From Flavobacterium sp. K5-23 (GTDB taxonomy: Bacteria > Bacteroidota > Bacteroidia > Flavobacteriales > Flavobacteriaceae): a stretch of 64,000 nt of DNA. Within the stretch, counting starts at the first letter, position 1. The number at the start of each line of letters is the position of its first letter. The notes beneath the pieces were generated by a model. The model had not been told where the DNA came from, searched no databases, and worked only from the letters and a program-made list of their open reading frames with translations. Shown one piece after another: positions 19,599 through 28,321 of this stretch. Where the stretch lies: NCBI RefSeq assembly GCF_023278045.1, contig NZ_CP056783.1:434001-498000 (forward strand), written 5' to 3'. Both the position numbers and the translations under genes were made by a program.

Positions 19599-20762
19599 TG
19601 GAACTCCTGACAAAGACACTTTTGAGAACATTGTCTTTCTAACTAATTTAGATTTACTCAAATAGTTTTTTACAAACAAAGCGTGCTCTTCGGCTTGCGC
19701 CAAAGTAGTTTCAATCGTCTTTTTAACCGATGCTAAATTTGATGCGTTTTCTTTCCCTATCGAACCCACACTGTAAATTTCTTTTTGACATTTAGCTAGT
19801 TTCGCTCTTGGCACTTGAATCATCGTATTAATGTCATCATCCGGAAAAGTAGGTTTAAACATTTTGTTTCTATAATGAATAAAATCATTCAGTAAAACAA
19901 CGGCTTCATTCATTTCATTCACAATGGAATTCAATTTATCGATATTTGTGTTTTGTCTTAAATAAGTCAAACGCTCCTTTTTATTTTCGTGACGCTCTAG
20001 AATCATTGCGTTTTTTAGACCGTTTTTAGCTATTCGTTCTGCTGATTCAAACAATTGGTCGCTCTCTGACAAGGCGTTGTACTTCATAATTTCTTTCTCG
20101 AAGTCAAAATATTTCTTGGCTTTATTGATTTGGGTTTTACCCTCATAAAATTCCCCATTAGTAATGGGATAATTTAAAAATTGCCATAAATAATCAAATG
20201 GAATGTGAGAAGCAATTATTTTAGCAGGCTCAGACTTGAAATAAGCATTGTTCAGTTTTTTATAAAATGCATTATTATAAACATATCCAGAACCCCAAGT
20301 TGGGTCAAATAGAAACCAAGAGCCATCGACTTTTGCAGCGGTCCAAGCGTGAGCCAAGTTCCCCACTTTTCCGTCCTTTTTTGTGTATCCTTCAATTATA
20401 TAGGATTCTATTCCAACTTCCTTAGAAAGCGCATTGAAAACGACGGCATAATGGATACAAACCCCTTTTTTGGTTTGTAATGTTTCCGATATTTTTTCCT
20501 GTATTGAATTGTCAAAATTGACTGTAGCTAAATTTGCTAAATCGTATCTTATAGTAGAGGCAGTCCAATAAAAAGCGGCCCGGATTTTATCCGTTTCTGT
20601 TTTAAAATTTGCATTAATGTATTTAGCAATTGACGCTATAGATGTTGTGGATTTATCAGGAATAGCACTCATTTTAGCATCAACCAAAGCATAATTGGCA
20701 TTGGCCTGACCAAAACTTAGTAGCGAAAAAAAGAAAAAATATAGTATGCAGATGTTTTTCAT
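19590..20762 (-). CDS. Exported transglutaminase-like protein
   Basis: This 390-residue protein has a signal peptide (ILYFFFFSLLSFGQ) and a transglutaminase-like domain at about residues 60-155. The Cys-His-Asp triad is visible: Cys in KGVCIHYA, His in NLAHAWTAAKVDGSW and Asp in LFDPTWGSG. In bacteria this domain usually marks a protease or amidase rather than a cross-linking enzyme. The C-terminal 200 residues are charged and partly helical, with no recognised motif. It is probably periplasmic; the substrate is unknown. Confidence 0.85.
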   Translation of the reverse strand: MKNICILYFFFFSLLSFGQANANYALVDAKMSAIPDKSTTSIASIAKYINANFKTETDKIRAAFYWTASTIRYDLANLATVNFDNSIQEKISETLQTKKGVCIHYAVVFNALSKEVGIESYIIEGYTKKDGKVGNLAHAWTAAKVDGSWFLFDPTWGSGYVYNNAFYKKLNNAYFKSEPAKIIASHIPFDYLWQFLNYPITNGEFYEGKTQINKAKKYFDFEKEIMKYNALSESDQLFESAERIAKNGLKNAMILERHENKKERLTYLRQNTNIDKLNSIVNEMNEAVVLLNDFIHYRNKMFKPTFPDDDINTMIQVPRAKLAKCQKEIYSVGSIGKENASNLASVKKTIETTLAQAEEHALFVKNYLSKSKLVRKTMFSKVSLSGVPLN

Positions 20763-20791
20763 ATTATAGGAATGTAGGCTAATCCATAAAA

Positions 20792-20828
20792 TTAAAAAGG
20801 GAATAGATTTTCACCTATTCCCTTTTTA
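20792..20828. terminator. Hairpin terminator downstream of the HIT gene
   Basis: A 15-bp stem (TTAAAAAGGGAATAG with CTATTCCCTTTTTAA) surrounds a short ATTTTCAC loop. It lies between the HIT gene and the transglutaminase-like gene and separates the two minus-strand units. Confidence 0.85.
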
Positions 20829-20864
20829 ACGAAAACCATACCAATTTATTTTATTTCTAAAATA

Positions 20865-21254
20865 TTACAGGTTAGCTTTAATACTTTCAGCTATAGTTTC
20901 AAATTCTTCTTTTGACAAAGACACTTTATTTTGAAAACGCATTTCATCCATTTCATTCAATGGAATAAGATGAACGTGCGCGTGTGGAACTTCAAGCCCT
21001 ACAACAGCCATCCCAACACGTTTACAAGGAACCGCTTTCTCCAGAGCAATAGCTACTTTTCTGGAAAAATGCATCAATCCCAAATAATGCGCTTCATCCA
21101 TATCAAAAATCTTGTTTACCTCAAATTTAGGGATACAAAGCGTATGCCCTTTTGCATTTGGATTTACATCCAAAAAAGCCAGGTAATTATCATCTTCCGT
21201 AATCTTATAACAAGGGATTTCTCCGTTTACGATTTTGGTAAAAATAGTACTCAT
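20865..21254 (-). CDS. HIT-family hydrolase
   Basis: This 129-residue protein of the histidine triad family has the catalytic H-x-H-x-H motif as HAHVHLIPL and the N-terminal FTKIVNGEIPCYKI segment typical of Hint-type enzymes. These hydrolyse nucleoside phosphoramidates or dinucleotides in the cytoplasm. It lies downstream of greA on the same strand, about 75 bases away. The gap contains CTG-word repeats (21290-21330). Confidence 0.93.
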   Translation of the reverse strand: MSTIFTKIVNGEIPCYKITEDDNYLAFLDVNPNAKGHTLCIPKFEVNKIFDMDEAHYLGLMHFSRKVAIALEKAVPCKRVGMAVVGLEVPHAHVHLIPLNEMDEMRFQNKVSLSKEEFETIAESIKANL

Positions 21255-21331
21255 CTTTTTATTTTAAGGTTTTAGGTTTAGGATTTTAAAAATACAGACT
21301 GCAAACTGCGGCTGAATACTGATCACTGGAC

Positions 21332-21808
21332 TTAGTCGCGTGAAATTTCTAAAATCTCGAATTTAAGCACTCCGTTAGGAACCGTAATTTCGGCTACATC
21401 CCCTACTGATTTACCTAGCAATCCTCTACCTATAGGCGAAGTCACTGATATTTTTCCGGTTTTCAAGTCGGCTTCACTTTCAGCAACAAGAGTATATTTC
21501 ATTTCCATTCCATTGGACTGGTTCTTGATTTTAACATTCGACAAAACCAATACTTTAGAAAGATCAAGATGCGTTTCATCAATAAGCCTTGCGTTAGAAT
21601 GAACTTCTTCCAGCTTAGCGATTCTCATCTCTAACATTCCTTGCGCTTCTTTGGCCGCATCGTATTCTGCATTTTCAGATAAATCACCTTTATCTCTTGC
21701 TTCAGCAATATCTGCAGAAGCCTTTGGACGCATCACACTTTTTAAATAATCTAATTCTTCTCTTAATTTTTTTAATCCTTCTGCGGTATAATAAGATATT
21801 GCGCTCAT
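21332..21808 (-). CDS. greA: Transcription elongation factor GreA
   Basis: GreA enters the secondary channel of RNA polymerase and stimulates cleavage of backtracked RNA. The 158-residue protein has the N-terminal coiled coil with the acidic tip (ARDKGDLSENAEYDAAKE) and the C-terminal globular domain (SPIGRGLLGKSVGD). A hairpin with a T-run lies in its leader. Confidence 0.97.
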   Translation of the reverse strand: MSAISYYTAEGLKKLREELDYLKSVMRPKASADIAEARDKGDLSENAEYDAAKEAQGMLEMRIAKLEEVHSNARLIDETHLDLSKVLVLSNVKIKNQSNGMEMKYTLVAESEADLKTGKISVTSPIGRGLLGKSVGDVAEITVPNGVLKFEILEISRD

Positions 21809-21832
21809 AATTTGGGTCGTTTATATAAATAG

Positions 21833-21857
21833 AAAAAATCCCATCAGGACGGGATTT
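21833..21857 (-). promoter_or_regulatory. Terminator-like hairpin in the greA leader
   Basis: On the minus strand AAATCCC and GGGATTT enclose an 8-base loop, followed by a run of T, 25 bases before the greA start. No gene reading into it lies upstream on this strand. A -7-like TATCTTTG at 21872-21865 would start the transcript right at the hairpin. Confidence 0.5.
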
Positions 21858-21934
21858 CTTTCCACAAAGATACTATTAATTATTTTTAGTCTATAATTAT
21901 ATGTTAATCATATCTAAGTCAAAGTTAAATAATT

Positions 21935-21942
21935 TAAATTTG
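21935..21942 (+). promoter_or_regulatory. Probable promoter -7 element for the lipoprotein gene
   Basis: TAAATTTG matches TAnnTTTG and lies 31 bases before the start of the lipoprotein gene at 21974. Confidence 0.4.
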
Positions 21943-21973
21943 TTTCACTAATACTTTTTATTTATTTTGAATT

Positions 21974-22387
21974 ATGAAAAAACGTCTCCTTTTACTTCTT
22001 ATGCTCCCTTTATTATGGGCTTGTAGTAATAACAGTCCGAATACTAATAATCCGTATTTACCTAATTATACCTTCACGATAGACATCAACACTAACTTGC
22101 CTGCGTATTCCAGTCTTAAATTCCCTAGTAACGCTATTTATTATCCTGGCGAGGGCGTAAAGGGGATAATTGTTTTCAATACCGGTAGCGGATACAATGC
22201 ATTTGATGCCGCCTGCCCTAATCAAACACTCAGTAGCTGCTCGACAATGACCATAAAAGGGATTAATGTAATATGCGCCTGCGACTCGGCTGAATACAGT
22301 TTATTTACCGGACAGGGTGGCTTACAATATCCTTTGAAGCAATACCGTGTGGAGGTAAACGGAGCTGTTATTCGGGTTTATAATTAA
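21974..22387 (+). CDS. Lipoprotein with degenerate Rieske-like fold
   Basis: This 137-residue lipoprotein has a lipobox ending LLWACS, so Cys17 would be lipidated. The rest resembles a Rieske 2Fe-2S domain in layout. A first metal-loop-like segment FDAACPNQ stands where C-x-H is expected, a second CACDSAEYSLFTGQG where C-x2-H is expected, and the end YRVEVNGAVIRVYN is typical. Both cluster His are replaced (Asn and Asp), so a normal Rieske cluster could not form. Extra Cys residues (SSCSTM, VICACD) might bind another metal or make disulfides. The fold assignment is by eye. Confidence 0.6.
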   Translation: MKKRLLLLLMLPLLWACSNNSPNTNNPYLPNYTFTIDINTNLPAYSSLKFPSNAIYYPGEGVKGIIVFNTGSGYNAFDAACPNQTLSSCSTMTIKGINVICACDSAEYSLFTGQGGLQYPLKQYRVEVNGAVIRVYN

Positions 22388-22391
22388 TTAA

Positions 22392-25058
22392 TTACAACTT
22401 ATAACTCACTGAGAATAAAAACACTCTAGGCAACACATACGTTGTACGTTCGCTTATCATATAATCCGAAAAGGAATAATCATTTTTCAGTTTGTTATCC
22501 AATAAATTATTGACCGACAATTCAAAACCGAAAGGGCTGTTCTTTTTTTGATAGCGAAGCGCTGTATTGGCTATATCATAAAAATTACTCTGATTGTTAT
22601 TGTTCGTGTTTTTCAAGTTTTCATACGACAATTTAAGCGTCCAAAACTTAAAGAAAGTAGCTTCGAAGTCAGAATTAAAAGCATCTGTCTCGAAATTTGA
22701 TTTGGTTAAACCTGAAAACTGACTGTAGCCTTTATTGTATCCAACACTGAAATCTGGCCATTTCCTGTAGGCTGTTTTAAAAGTAATCCCAACATTTTGA
22801 CTTGTTCTATCATTTGCAGTTGTGATTGCATTAACTGTTTGCAGGTAATTAAACCAACTTAAACGTGTATTTAGCTTAACACTAAAACGGTAGATTTTTT
22901 TAGTAAAAGATCCGTTAGCACTGTAATTCGTTTCAGGATTATCACTTAAAATGGGGATGTTAAACTGGTTTATTCCATCCAGCTCAATTTCGTTTCTAAA
23001 GGCTTTTATTTTCTTGGTGTAATTCAGCATTCCGTTCCAAGTAACTCCTCGATACATATTCATTTTTGAATACCTTAAACTGGCAGTATGGAATTTTTCA
23101 TTTTGCAAAAGCGCATTCCCTTTGTAAACCAAATTATAATTTTGGAGCGTGAATTGATTCGCCAGTTGGCTTACTTCCGGAAAATCGTTATTAATTTTAT
23201 AATTGAAATGCAAAGACTCCGATTTATTAAACTCATATTCACTGTCCCATTGCGGTTGAAAAAGGGTTTTGGACAATGTATAATCCGTTGCAACTTGATT
23301 TGTCGTCAAATGATACCAATGTAAATACAATCCAGGCTTATTCGTCCATTTTCCTATTCTAAACTTGTACTCCAGACCTACATAAGCGTCGTTTAATTGA
23401 TACTTTACTTGATTCCCAAAACCGGCAAACGCAAAATCATTTACGGCATCATTTGTCAACAACTGTTTCTCAGCAGTATTAAAACGAGCCGTTGCAAAAT
23501 TATTACCCACATTAGTATACAAATGATTGAAATTATTAAGAATCCAATAATGCTTGAACAAAGCATCCACACTATTCGTTTTTACCTTCTTGACCTGAGT
23601 AACGGTGTAGGTCAAATCATCCTGTAGCGGAATTAACCCTCCCAAGAACGGCTGATTCGTAAACCAGTTATTTTGCGGCCTGTTGTCATCATAAGCCTGA
23701 TTGACCACAAAAGTGGTGGTGTGATGCAAGTTGTAGCTTTTATGCCACTCCATGTATTGTTTTATCGAAGTATTATCGGCTTTGGAAATACTTTCAAAGA
23801 GACTGGAATTGATGTTTGTAATAGAATTTATTGTTCGAGACAAGTCATTTGTGCTCGATTGGTATTGTGCGTTGTAATACCATTTTTCTTTTTTATTGGG
23901 CGAATAATCCAGTTTCACATTCCCTAATCCTAATACGGATTGATTGCTGCCGTTTTGTAATTTATTTTCGAAAGCAATACTGCTGTTATTCAAATACTCG
24001 TTATTGCTTTCCGTTTTTGATGCGGTAAACACTTTAGAAAATATACCAAAACCTGAAATAGATAACTTAGGCGAGGTATCGTGACTGAAATTTACGGCTC
24101 CAAATTGTGATTTATTCTCCACCACGTCCTTATTGTCATTAGCAAAAGAATACAAGTTAGTCAATGCTTTCCTGCCCGAAAGAAAAGAGCTCATTCCCCC
24201 GCCAAAACGCATTAAATCATCAAACGTAAAGGTTCTCTTCCCGATGTTGTTCCTATCACCTATGAAACTCAAATTGGTTTTGGGCGCATAATAAAACAAG
24301 GCGGTATGCCCCAGATAAAAACCGTTATCAGCGTTACCTACCTCAGCACCGGCCTCAACATCCCCAAAAACAAATTTCTTTTTCTCTTTTTTAAGTTTTA
24401 CGTTTATTGCCAAGTCATCACTATCAGAAACCTGCTTCATAAAACCCACTTCGTTAAAGTTGTCAATAACTTCAATTTTATCCAGTGCATTCGCCGGAAT
24501 GTTCTCGACCGCTAACTTCGTGCCTCCTCCAAAGAATGATTTACCCTCGACAAGCATTTTGGTCACTTTCTTTCCTTGTACCGTTACCCCACCGTTTTTA
24601 TCGACCTCAACACCAGGCAGTTTTTCCAGGATTTCTTTCATCTTGCGTTCGTTTCCGTTGGCAAAACTTTTCACATCAAAAATCAGGGTGTCTTTTTTTA
24701 TGATAATGGGTTTGAACTCGTGCTTAATGACAATTTCCTTGAGCTGCTCGCCTGAGGGTTTAAGTTTAAAATCGTGAGTTGCCACAGTAGTATTAGCCTC
24801 TAACATTACCATTTCCTCCACAAAACCAATATAGGAAACCGTGATTTCGTATTTTACCTCTTTGTCGAGTTCTAGTCTATAACGGCCCCTATTATCAGCA
24901 ATGGCAAATTTCAGGCTTGCTTTTTCCTGCAATGGTTTGGCAATTACGTTGGCGGATTCCAGCGGCTTATTGACATCATCAGAAACCACACCGGTTATGG
25001 TATGGGTTTGGGAGTAAGAAATATTGGCAAAAAATAAAAATAGTAGGATTCTGAACAT
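22392..25058 (-). CDS. Outer-membrane receptor, CarboxypepD_reg plus beta-barrel
   Basis: This 888-residue TonB-receptor-like outer-membrane protein has a signal peptide ending NISYSQ. A carboxypeptidase-regulatory-like domain follows (residues about 20-105: ITGVVSDDVNKPLESANVIA, ITVSYIGFVEE). Next comes a plug-like region with EILEKLPGVEVDKNGGVTVQGK and a long barrel ending in an aromatic VFLFSVSYKL. It is homologous to the broken receptor at 587-5487. It is the last gene of a unit whose upstream members are GLPGLI proteins. The 5' end of the gene is duplicated at 27278-27442. The transported substrate, if any, is unknown and no TonB box was assigned. Confidence 0.9.
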   Translation of the reverse strand: MFRILLFLFFANISYSQTHTITGVVSDDVNKPLESANVIAKPLQEKASLKFAIADNRGRYRLELDKEVKYEITVSYIGFVEEMVMLEANTTVATHDFKLKPSGEQLKEIVIKHEFKPIIIKKDTLIFDVKSFANGNERKMKEILEKLPGVEVDKNGGVTVQGKKVTKMLVEGKSFFGGGTKLAVENIPANALDKIEVIDNFNEVGFMKQVSDSDDLAINVKLKKEKKKFVFGDVEAGAEVGNADNGFYLGHTALFYYAPKTNLSFIGDRNNIGKRTFTFDDLMRFGGGMSSFLSGRKALTNLYSFANDNKDVVENKSQFGAVNFSHDTSPKLSISGFGIFSKVFTASKTESNNEYLNNSSIAFENKLQNGSNQSVLGLGNVKLDYSPNKKEKWYYNAQYQSSTNDLSRTINSITNINSSLFESISKADNTSIKQYMEWHKSYNLHHTTTFVVNQAYDDNRPQNNWFTNQPFLGGLIPLQDDLTYTVTQVKKVKTNSVDALFKHYWILNNFNHLYTNVGNNFATARFNTAEKQLLTNDAVNDFAFAGFGNQVKYQLNDAYVGLEYKFRIGKWTNKPGLYLHWYHLTTNQVATDYTLSKTLFQPQWDSEYEFNKSESLHFNYKINNDFPEVSQLANQFTLQNYNLVYKGNALLQNEKFHTASLRYSKMNMYRGVTWNGMLNYTKKIKAFRNEIELDGINQFNIPILSDNPETNYSANGSFTKKIYRFSVKLNTRLSWFNYLQTVNAITTANDRTSQNVGITFKTAYRKWPDFSVGYNKGYSQFSGLTKSNFETDAFNSDFEATFFKFWTLKLSYENLKNTNNNNQSNFYDIANTALRYQKKNSPFGFELSVNNLLDNKLKNDYSFSDYMISERTTYVLPRVFLFSVSYKL

Positions 25059-25184
25059 AAGGGTTAAGAGATGAATTTATTTGGAATTTGGTTGACAAGA
25101 CTACATTGATGGTTTACATTCCCATTTGTACTTTCATCTTTTTATCATACTCTTCTTTTGGTATGGTTTTACCTTTTGGAAAAT
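24931..25184 (-). repeat. 254-bp direct repeat, copy 1 (receptor 5' end plus GLPGLI 3' end)
   Basis: This segment holds the first 128 bases of the receptor gene, the spacer and the last codons of a GLPGLI gene. It matches 27315-27568 without gaps and with few substitutions. The fixed offset of 2,384 bases shows a tandem duplication of the locus. Confidence 0.92.
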
Positions 25185-25242
25185 CTATAAAAACCTCCTT
25201 GCTGCATAGAACTATATTAGTGGCTAAATAATTATAATTGTC
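25114..25242 (-). pseudogene. Remnant 3' end of a GLPGLI gene
   Basis: In the frame that ends at 25114 the sequence encodes a tail ending IDFPKGKTIPKEEYDK and then KMKVQMGM, the same C-terminus as the intact GLPGLI gene at 27498. A few more residues upstream (NYLATNIVLCSKEV) align in style with TFYATSIHISQDKEL of that gene, after which a stop appears. It is a 5'-truncated relic left by the duplication, between the GLPGLI gene at 25289 and the receptor. Confidence 0.85.
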
Positions 25243-25288
25243 TTAGAGGGATACATTGAACTAATAAATATTTTGAAATTCATTCCGG

Positions 25289-25984
25289 TTAATTACTGTT
25301 TTTCTTTTCTATTAAATCATTCAATTCCTCTTCTTCAATTACTCTATATTTTTTTAATTCTTCAATGACAGTATCGTTTACATTCAATTGTATAGTTTTG
25401 GCTCCATAAACGGCATCTTTAGTTTGTAGTTCTAGAATCAATCCTGGCAAGTTTCCATAATTAAGCGGTCCATAAGGAAATGGAATTTGAGGACAATACC
25501 AAGCCGTAATAGGGTGTCTAAATGTTTTTTCTTTATGTACTACAATATTTTCCGTGGTGGCTTTGTAGCAAAGATAATTGTCAATTAATTTGGTTTCATT
25601 TAATAAAATCCAGTTATCAACTACTCCTTTTTTTTCTATATAATCACCAATTCCTATAGAACTTCCTTCTCTATATATCGAGTCTTTTTTAGTTAAAACT
25701 CTCCCTGAATAATTAATCTTTACATCCCCTAATTCTGCAGCTTTATCATCTGAATACATTTTCTTTTCTTTGACAAATAATGATTTTTCTTTATTGAATT
25801 TTAGTTTGAAATCAAATTCTTTAATTACAGAATAAAAATTTACATTCATTGACAGCATCATTTTTTCTAATTGGCTATCTTTATTTTCGGTAACGGTAAC
25901 ACTATAATTAACAACACCTCCTTTTAGCTGTGCATTACTGCTAACCACAACCATAAACAACAGTAATAATGTATATATTTTCAT
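25289..25984 (-). CDS. GLPGLI-family exported protein
   Basis: This 231-residue exported GLPGLI-family protein has a signal peptide (MKIYTLLLLFMVVVSSNAQ). The family core is clear: LNETKLIDNYLCYKAT, then TAWYCPQIPFPYGPLNYG and NLPGLILELQTKDAVYGA. It is closer to the gene at 28322 than to its direct neighbour (shared NETKLIDNYLCYKAT and TAWYCP), which fits duplication of a multi-gene unit. The tail is charged (EEEELNDLIEKKNSN). It lies 74 bases after the GLPGLI gene at 26059 and upstream of the receptor. Function is unknown. Confidence 0.9.
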   Translation of the reverse strand: MKIYTLLLLFMVVVSSNAQLKGGVVNYSVTVTENKDSQLEKMMLSMNVNFYSVIKEFDFKLKFNKEKSLFVKEKKMYSDDKAAELGDVKINYSGRVLTKKDSIYREGSSIGIGDYIEKKGVVDNWILLNETKLIDNYLCYKATTENIVVHKEKTFRHPITAWYCPQIPFPYGPLNYGNLPGLILELQTKDAVYGAKTIQLNVNDTVIEELKKYRVIEEEELNDLIEKKNSN

Positions 25985-26058
25985 ATTTTAAAGATTAAAA
26001 TAAGCAAGTGGATATTAATAATAAATGACATCAAAAATTTAAATTTATTAGCAACAAA

Positions 26059-26808
26059 CTATTTGAAATTTTCAAAACTTTTTATTGTAAAATCAGCGTA
26101 TTCTTTCTCAGTAACAAACTTTCCTTGAACTGGTTTGTTCAAATTAATATTAGCCTTTTTAATATCAAATGTTACGCTTGTTGCATAAAAATAGCTGATT
26201 CCATTTAAACTTCCCTCAAGAACAAGTCCGGGCAAGCCATCTAAACCCAAAGGCCCAAAAGGGGCTGCAATCTCAGGAGCAAACCAAACGGTTGAGTTAA
26301 AAACCAGCTTTTTATTACGAATAACATCAAATTCTTCCCATTGACAATTTGCTTTATAACATTTGTAACCACTTATAGTTTTAGTTTCAGTTGAAATTTG
26401 CCACTTATACTGCTCAAAGGGCATAATGATATTTAGTATTTCACCAAACTCCTCAGTATGTTTAATCTTAGTACCCGCAATGATATCTTTATAATATTGG
26501 CCTTCTGCAAAAACTGCCGCTAATTGATAAGAAATATCATTATTCAGCTCTAATTTATCAATCATTTTAAAAACACTTTTACTTTTAGTGTAATACAATC
26601 CACATTCAATTTTATCAAATGCACTAATCATTTCTTCATATTGTAAATTTTTTGGAGAATTATTTACATTAACTTGTTGCATTTCTGCCATTTTATAAAC
26701 AACATAATTTACAACATCGCTTACACCTTTATTATCATTCTTATCTTGACTACATACAACACTAATGTTAAAGACCAAGAGTATAAATACCAATGCTTTT
26801 AATTTCAT
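26059..26808 (-). CDS. GLPGLI-family exported protein
   Basis: This is a 249-residue exported GLPGLI-family protein. The start at 26808 puts a signal peptide first (MKLKALVFILLVFNISVVCSQ); an in-frame upstream extension is unlikely. The motif region reads WFAPEIAAPFGPLGLDG then LPGLVLEGSL, preceded by KTISGYKCYKANC. It follows the small exported protein gene at 26888 by 79 bases and is the first GLPGLI gene of unit 2. Codon use and AT content resemble its neighbours. Confidence 0.9.
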   Translation of the reverse strand: MKLKALVFILLVFNISVVCSQDKNDNKGVSDVVNYVVYKMAEMQQVNVNNSPKNLQYEEMISAFDKIECGLYYTKSKSVFKMIDKLELNNDISYQLAAVFAEGQYYKDIIAGTKIKHTEEFGEILNIIMPFEQYKWQISTETKTISGYKCYKANCQWEEFDVIRNKKLVFNSTVWFAPEIAAPFGPLGLDGLPGLVLEGSLNGISYFYATSVTFDIKKANINLNKPVQGKFVTEKEYADFTIKSFENFK

Positions 26809-26887
26809 AATAAATTTATAAAAAATAAACAAATTTGACAAAAATCAAATTTGTTTATATATTAATAATATAGAACTAGACTTTCAT

Positions 26888-27127
26888 CTATGCTTCAGTG
26901 ATTTTATTCTCTTGCATACATTTATCATAATTTATCTTATAAATCATTTGCCATTGAGCTGGGCTATAGCATCTGCCACTAGATGCTTCCGTTTCACTTG
27001 TTTTCTGCGCAGCAGTTGTAACGCAATCAGTAAACAAAATCTTTTTCTCACTAACTTCTTTAGTTCCCGCAAAACTTGTTGCACTAAACGCCACCACTGC
27101 AAGAGCGGTAAATACTAATTTTTTCAT
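26888..27127 (-). CDS. Small exported cysteine-containing protein, copy in unit 2
   Basis: This 79-residue precursor has a signal peptide (MKKLVFTALAVVAFSATSFA) nearly identical to that of the gene at 29099. The mature part of about 58 residues has Cys35, Cys53 and Cys70 and a TDC motif shared with the other copy; the rest has diverged. No known family was recognised. It heads a unit followed by two GLPGLI genes and the receptor, and shares a 161-bp promoter/leader/signal repeat with 29099. It may be the secreted substrate or ligand of the system, which is an inference. Confidence 0.8.
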   Translation of the reverse strand: MKKLVFTALAVVAFSATSFAGTKEVSEKKILFTDCVTTAAQKTSETEASSGRCYSPAQWQMIYKINYDKCMQENKITEA

Positions 27128-27243
27128 TTTTAATTCTGGTTTAAATTTATACTATTTTTCTTGGTTAACCATCACAAATATGAAAAAAAAAAAAAACTAA
27201 ATTAAAGAATACGCTTACTATTTTAACGTTTATTTAACAAGTG
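27083..27243 (-). repeat. 161-bp promoter/leader/signal-peptide repeat, copy 1
   Basis: This segment spans the upstream region, leader and first 15 codons of the small protein gene and matches 29297-29457 without gaps, with few substitutions. Identity stops within the signal peptide, while the mature protein has diverged. Confidence 0.92.
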
Positions 27244-27277
27244 AATATTTATACCTAAATTAAGGGAATTGCCGCAA

Positions 27278-27442
27278 TTAACATAAACCACAACTGAGTC
27301 GTACATTTTCTTGAAGTGGCTTAGCAATTACGTTGGCGGATTCCAGCGGTTTATTAATATCGTCAGAAACCACAGCGGTTAGGGTATGGGTTTGGGAAAA
27401 AGAAATGTTGGCAAAAAATAAAAATAGTAGGATTCTGAACAT
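27278..27442 (-). pseudogene. Truncated 5' end of the receptor gene
   Basis: From 27442 the sequence encodes the same start as the receptor at 25058 (MFRILLFLFFANISFSQ, then a VVSDDINKPLESANVIAKPL segment) and then diverges to a stop at 27278, giving 54 residues. It follows the GLPGLI gene at 27498, exactly where the full receptor stands in the original order. It is the receptor remnant of unit 1 after the tandem duplication. Confidence 0.88.
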
Positions 27443-27568
27443 AAGGGTAAAGAGATGATTTTATTTGGAATTTGGTTGACAAGACTACATTGATGGTTTA
27501 CATTCCCATTTGTACTTTCATCTTTTTATCATACTCTTCTTTTGGTATGGTTTTACCTTTTGGAAAAT
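27315..27568 (-). repeat. 254-bp direct repeat, copy 2
   Basis: This is the partner of 24931-25184. Here the GLPGLI part belongs to an intact gene and the receptor part is truncated, while in copy 1 the reverse is true. That is the pattern left by an unequal tandem duplication. Confidence 0.92.
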
Positions 27569-28220
27569 CAATTTGGAGTTCTTTATCTTGCGAGATATGT
27601 ATAGATGTCGCATAAAAAGTGGTCTCTAAATCTTGCACTTCTAATATAAGACCTGGCAAGCCATTAAAATATTTTGGGCCGTAGCTGTAAGGCAAACTTG
27701 GAGCAAACCAGGTTGTAATAGGTCTGTTCCTGTTTTCACCAGCTCTATTGACAAATTTGAATAGATAGATCGCTTTGTAACATAGATAATCCCCAATCAT
27801 CTTACTCTCTGTTGTGATTTCCCATTCTAACTTTTTATGTGGTTTGTTAATTAATTGTCCGTTCTCTATACGCTCTATGGCCGTATTGGTGCTTTTATCA
27901 TAAAAATAATCACTCCCGTTAGTCACTATAAAGGCCATCGATCTGGCAAATTTTCTTAAACTTCTATCTCCATCCTCAGTAATTAAATAACTGTCCAAAA
28001 CAGAACTTGATTTTTCATTATTAAAACTCAACGTAACAGTTTGTTTGTTGGCAATTTCAATTGTAGCTGCATTTAATTCGTTGAATTCTGATTTTTTGTT
28101 ATCTTCCCCATATCCTACTAATTGAATTTTATAAATCACTTTACCGGAAAGAGCTTGGCTGTAACAGCCCAACATTGTTGTTAAGGCGATATAAAAGAAT
28201 AATATTTTTAATTTTTTCAA
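27498..28220 (-). CDS. GLPGLI-family exported protein
   Basis: This 240-residue protein is a typical GLPGLI-family member: MIGDYLCYKAIYLF, then PITTWFAPSLPYSYGPKYFN and GLPGLILEVQDLETTFYAT. The signal sequence ends in MLGCYSQ and could be read either as a signal peptidase I site or as a lipobox around LGC, so a lipoprotein is possible. The C-terminus, ending in KMKVQMGM, is copied in the remnant at 25114. It is the second GLPGLI gene of unit 1 and is followed by the truncated receptor. Confidence 0.92.
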   Translation of the reverse strand: MKKLKILFFYIALTTMLGCYSQALSGKVIYKIQLVGYGEDNKKSEFNELNAATIEIANKQTVTLSFNNEKSSSVLDSYLITEDGDRSLRKFARSMAFIVTNGSDYFYDKSTNTAIERIENGQLINKPHKKLEWEITTESKMIGDYLCYKAIYLFKFVNRAGENRNRPITTWFAPSLPYSYGPKYFNGLPGLILEVQDLETTFYATSIHISQDKELQIDFPKGKTIPKEEYDKKMKVQMGM

Positions 28221-28321
28221 TGTTATAAATTTTAATAAGTATTAATTAATTTTTGGAAAGATTTGATGTTTAAAGATAAACTGTATATCCGCTTTGCTTA
28301 ATATTTGAATTTTTAAGCAAT

